This document shows, in pieces, positions 63,638-64,000 of a DNA stretch of 64,000 bases. The stretch lies in NCBI RefSeq assembly GCF_900111075.1, contig NZ_FOFZ01000008.1:1-64000 (forward strand), read 5' to 3'. The first letter of the stretch is position 1, and each line of letters begins with the position of its first letter. The stretch comes from Flavobacterium frigoris (lineage in GTDB: Bacteria; Bacteroidota; Bacteroidia; Flavobacteriales; Flavobacteriaceae). The position numbers and the translations under genes are program-made. Under the pieces are notes generated by a model. The model had not been told where the DNA came from. It saw only the letters and a program-made list of their open reading frames with translations, and ran no database searches.

Positions 63638-64000
63638 ACTCACAATCTTTAGCGCAGAATTGTTTTCTGGGCTGTGTGAAGTCTCCGGACTTTGTAAAAT
63701 CTTTTATTCTAGAATATTATTTGACACTCATTTGAAAAATCTCTTAGTGTGATTGCTTTCCGCCACGGTGGACTAGCTGTTCCTCGCAATGACCTAGTTT
63801 GTAATAATTATTTAGAAATTTTCAGGAATCTCTGGGCTCTCTGAGTTTCTTTGCGAAATAAAAATTGATGAGTCTTAAATGTGGAGATTTCTCCTTCGTC
63901 GAAATGACAAATTTTGTAGTAAATCTTCGTTAATCTCTGGGCTCTCTCTGAGTTTCTTTGCGAAAGAAAAATTGCTGTGGCTGTAATGCGGAGATTTCTC
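63638..64000. other. repeat-rich gene-free end of the window
   Basis: No gene recognised up to the window edge. It contains fragments such as GAGATTTCTCCTTCGTCGAAATGACAA typical of intergenic repeats, and the duplicated block at 63827 and 63932. Confidence 0.55.
63827..64000. repeat. tandem-like copies of a 67-69 bp block
   Basis: AATCTCTGGGCTCTCTGAGTTTCTTTGCGAA ... GGAGATTTCTC occurs at 63827-63893 and again at 63932-64000, the second with an extra CT. Each holds TTTCTTTGCG, similar to -7 elements. It may continue past the window. Confidence 0.75.

Overview
The window comes from a member of the Flavobacteriaceae, most likely the genus Flavobacterium. DNA is AT-rich, start codons lack Shine-Dalgarno sites and sit behind A-rich leaders, and many genes are preceded by the Bacteroidota -7 promoter element TAnnTTTG. 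Marker genes agree: a PorX-type response regulator, a CAL67264-type membrane protein, a YtxJ-type bacillithiol-linked protein and an ornithine transcarbamylase of the N-acyl type. No rRNA, tRNA, CRISPR array, prophage or complete insertion sequence was recognised. Species cannot be told from the sequence alone.

Layout. 1-1.4 kb: a probably acquired lipoprotein gene between cassette-like boundary motifs. 1.5-25.2 kb: ordinary chromosomal housekeeping, with porX, tsaE, alanine dehydrogenase, ung, a MutS2 without its Smr domain, EttA, holA, a stand-alone HsdR-N nuclease-like protein, a glycosyltransferase, an OmpA-type lipoprotein, a TsaC/Sua5 protein, PcrA helicase, a TSUP permease, an M1 aminopeptidase and a Dph6-like protein. 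25.3-30.1 kb: an accessory stretch with four tandem CAP-domain secreted proteins, one carrying a linker of about 30 Pro-Thr units, and a decayed ISAon1-type transposase tail. 30.2-33.9 kb: pyrR-pyrB-(STAS-like)-rnz-pdxH on the minus strand. 34-35.9 kb: a 57-residue lipoprotein and an ABC-F protein. 36.2-42.2 kb: an amino-sugar locus with a GH20 hexosaminidase, a NagB fused to a PIG-L deacetylase domain and a divergent MFS sugar transporter.

43.6-55.4 kb is a single long arginine/proline locus, all on the plus strand: a GNAT acyltransferase, argG, argC, argD, proA, proB, N-acylornithine transcarbamylase, argB, argE-like deacylase and argH. Together these can take glutamate to arginine, with the first two proline enzymes in the middle. 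It is preceded by a promoter and a 28-codon ORF whose only two Arg codons are both CGG, a possible attenuator. Between proB and the transcarbamylase sits a frameshifted GxxExxY gene bracketed by inverted repeats of about 48 bp, which looks like an inserted small mobile unit.

55.5-60.9 kb: two membrane proteins (DUF2157/DUF4401-like), ytxJ and clpB. 61-64 kb is accessory again: a secreted protein whose ATG directly abuts a tract of 27 A, G, 26 A; a YwqK/MORN-type lipoprotein between two 192-bp direct repeats; and repeat-rich DNA to the edge. A dispersed palindromic repeat family occurs at least five times in gaps across the window.
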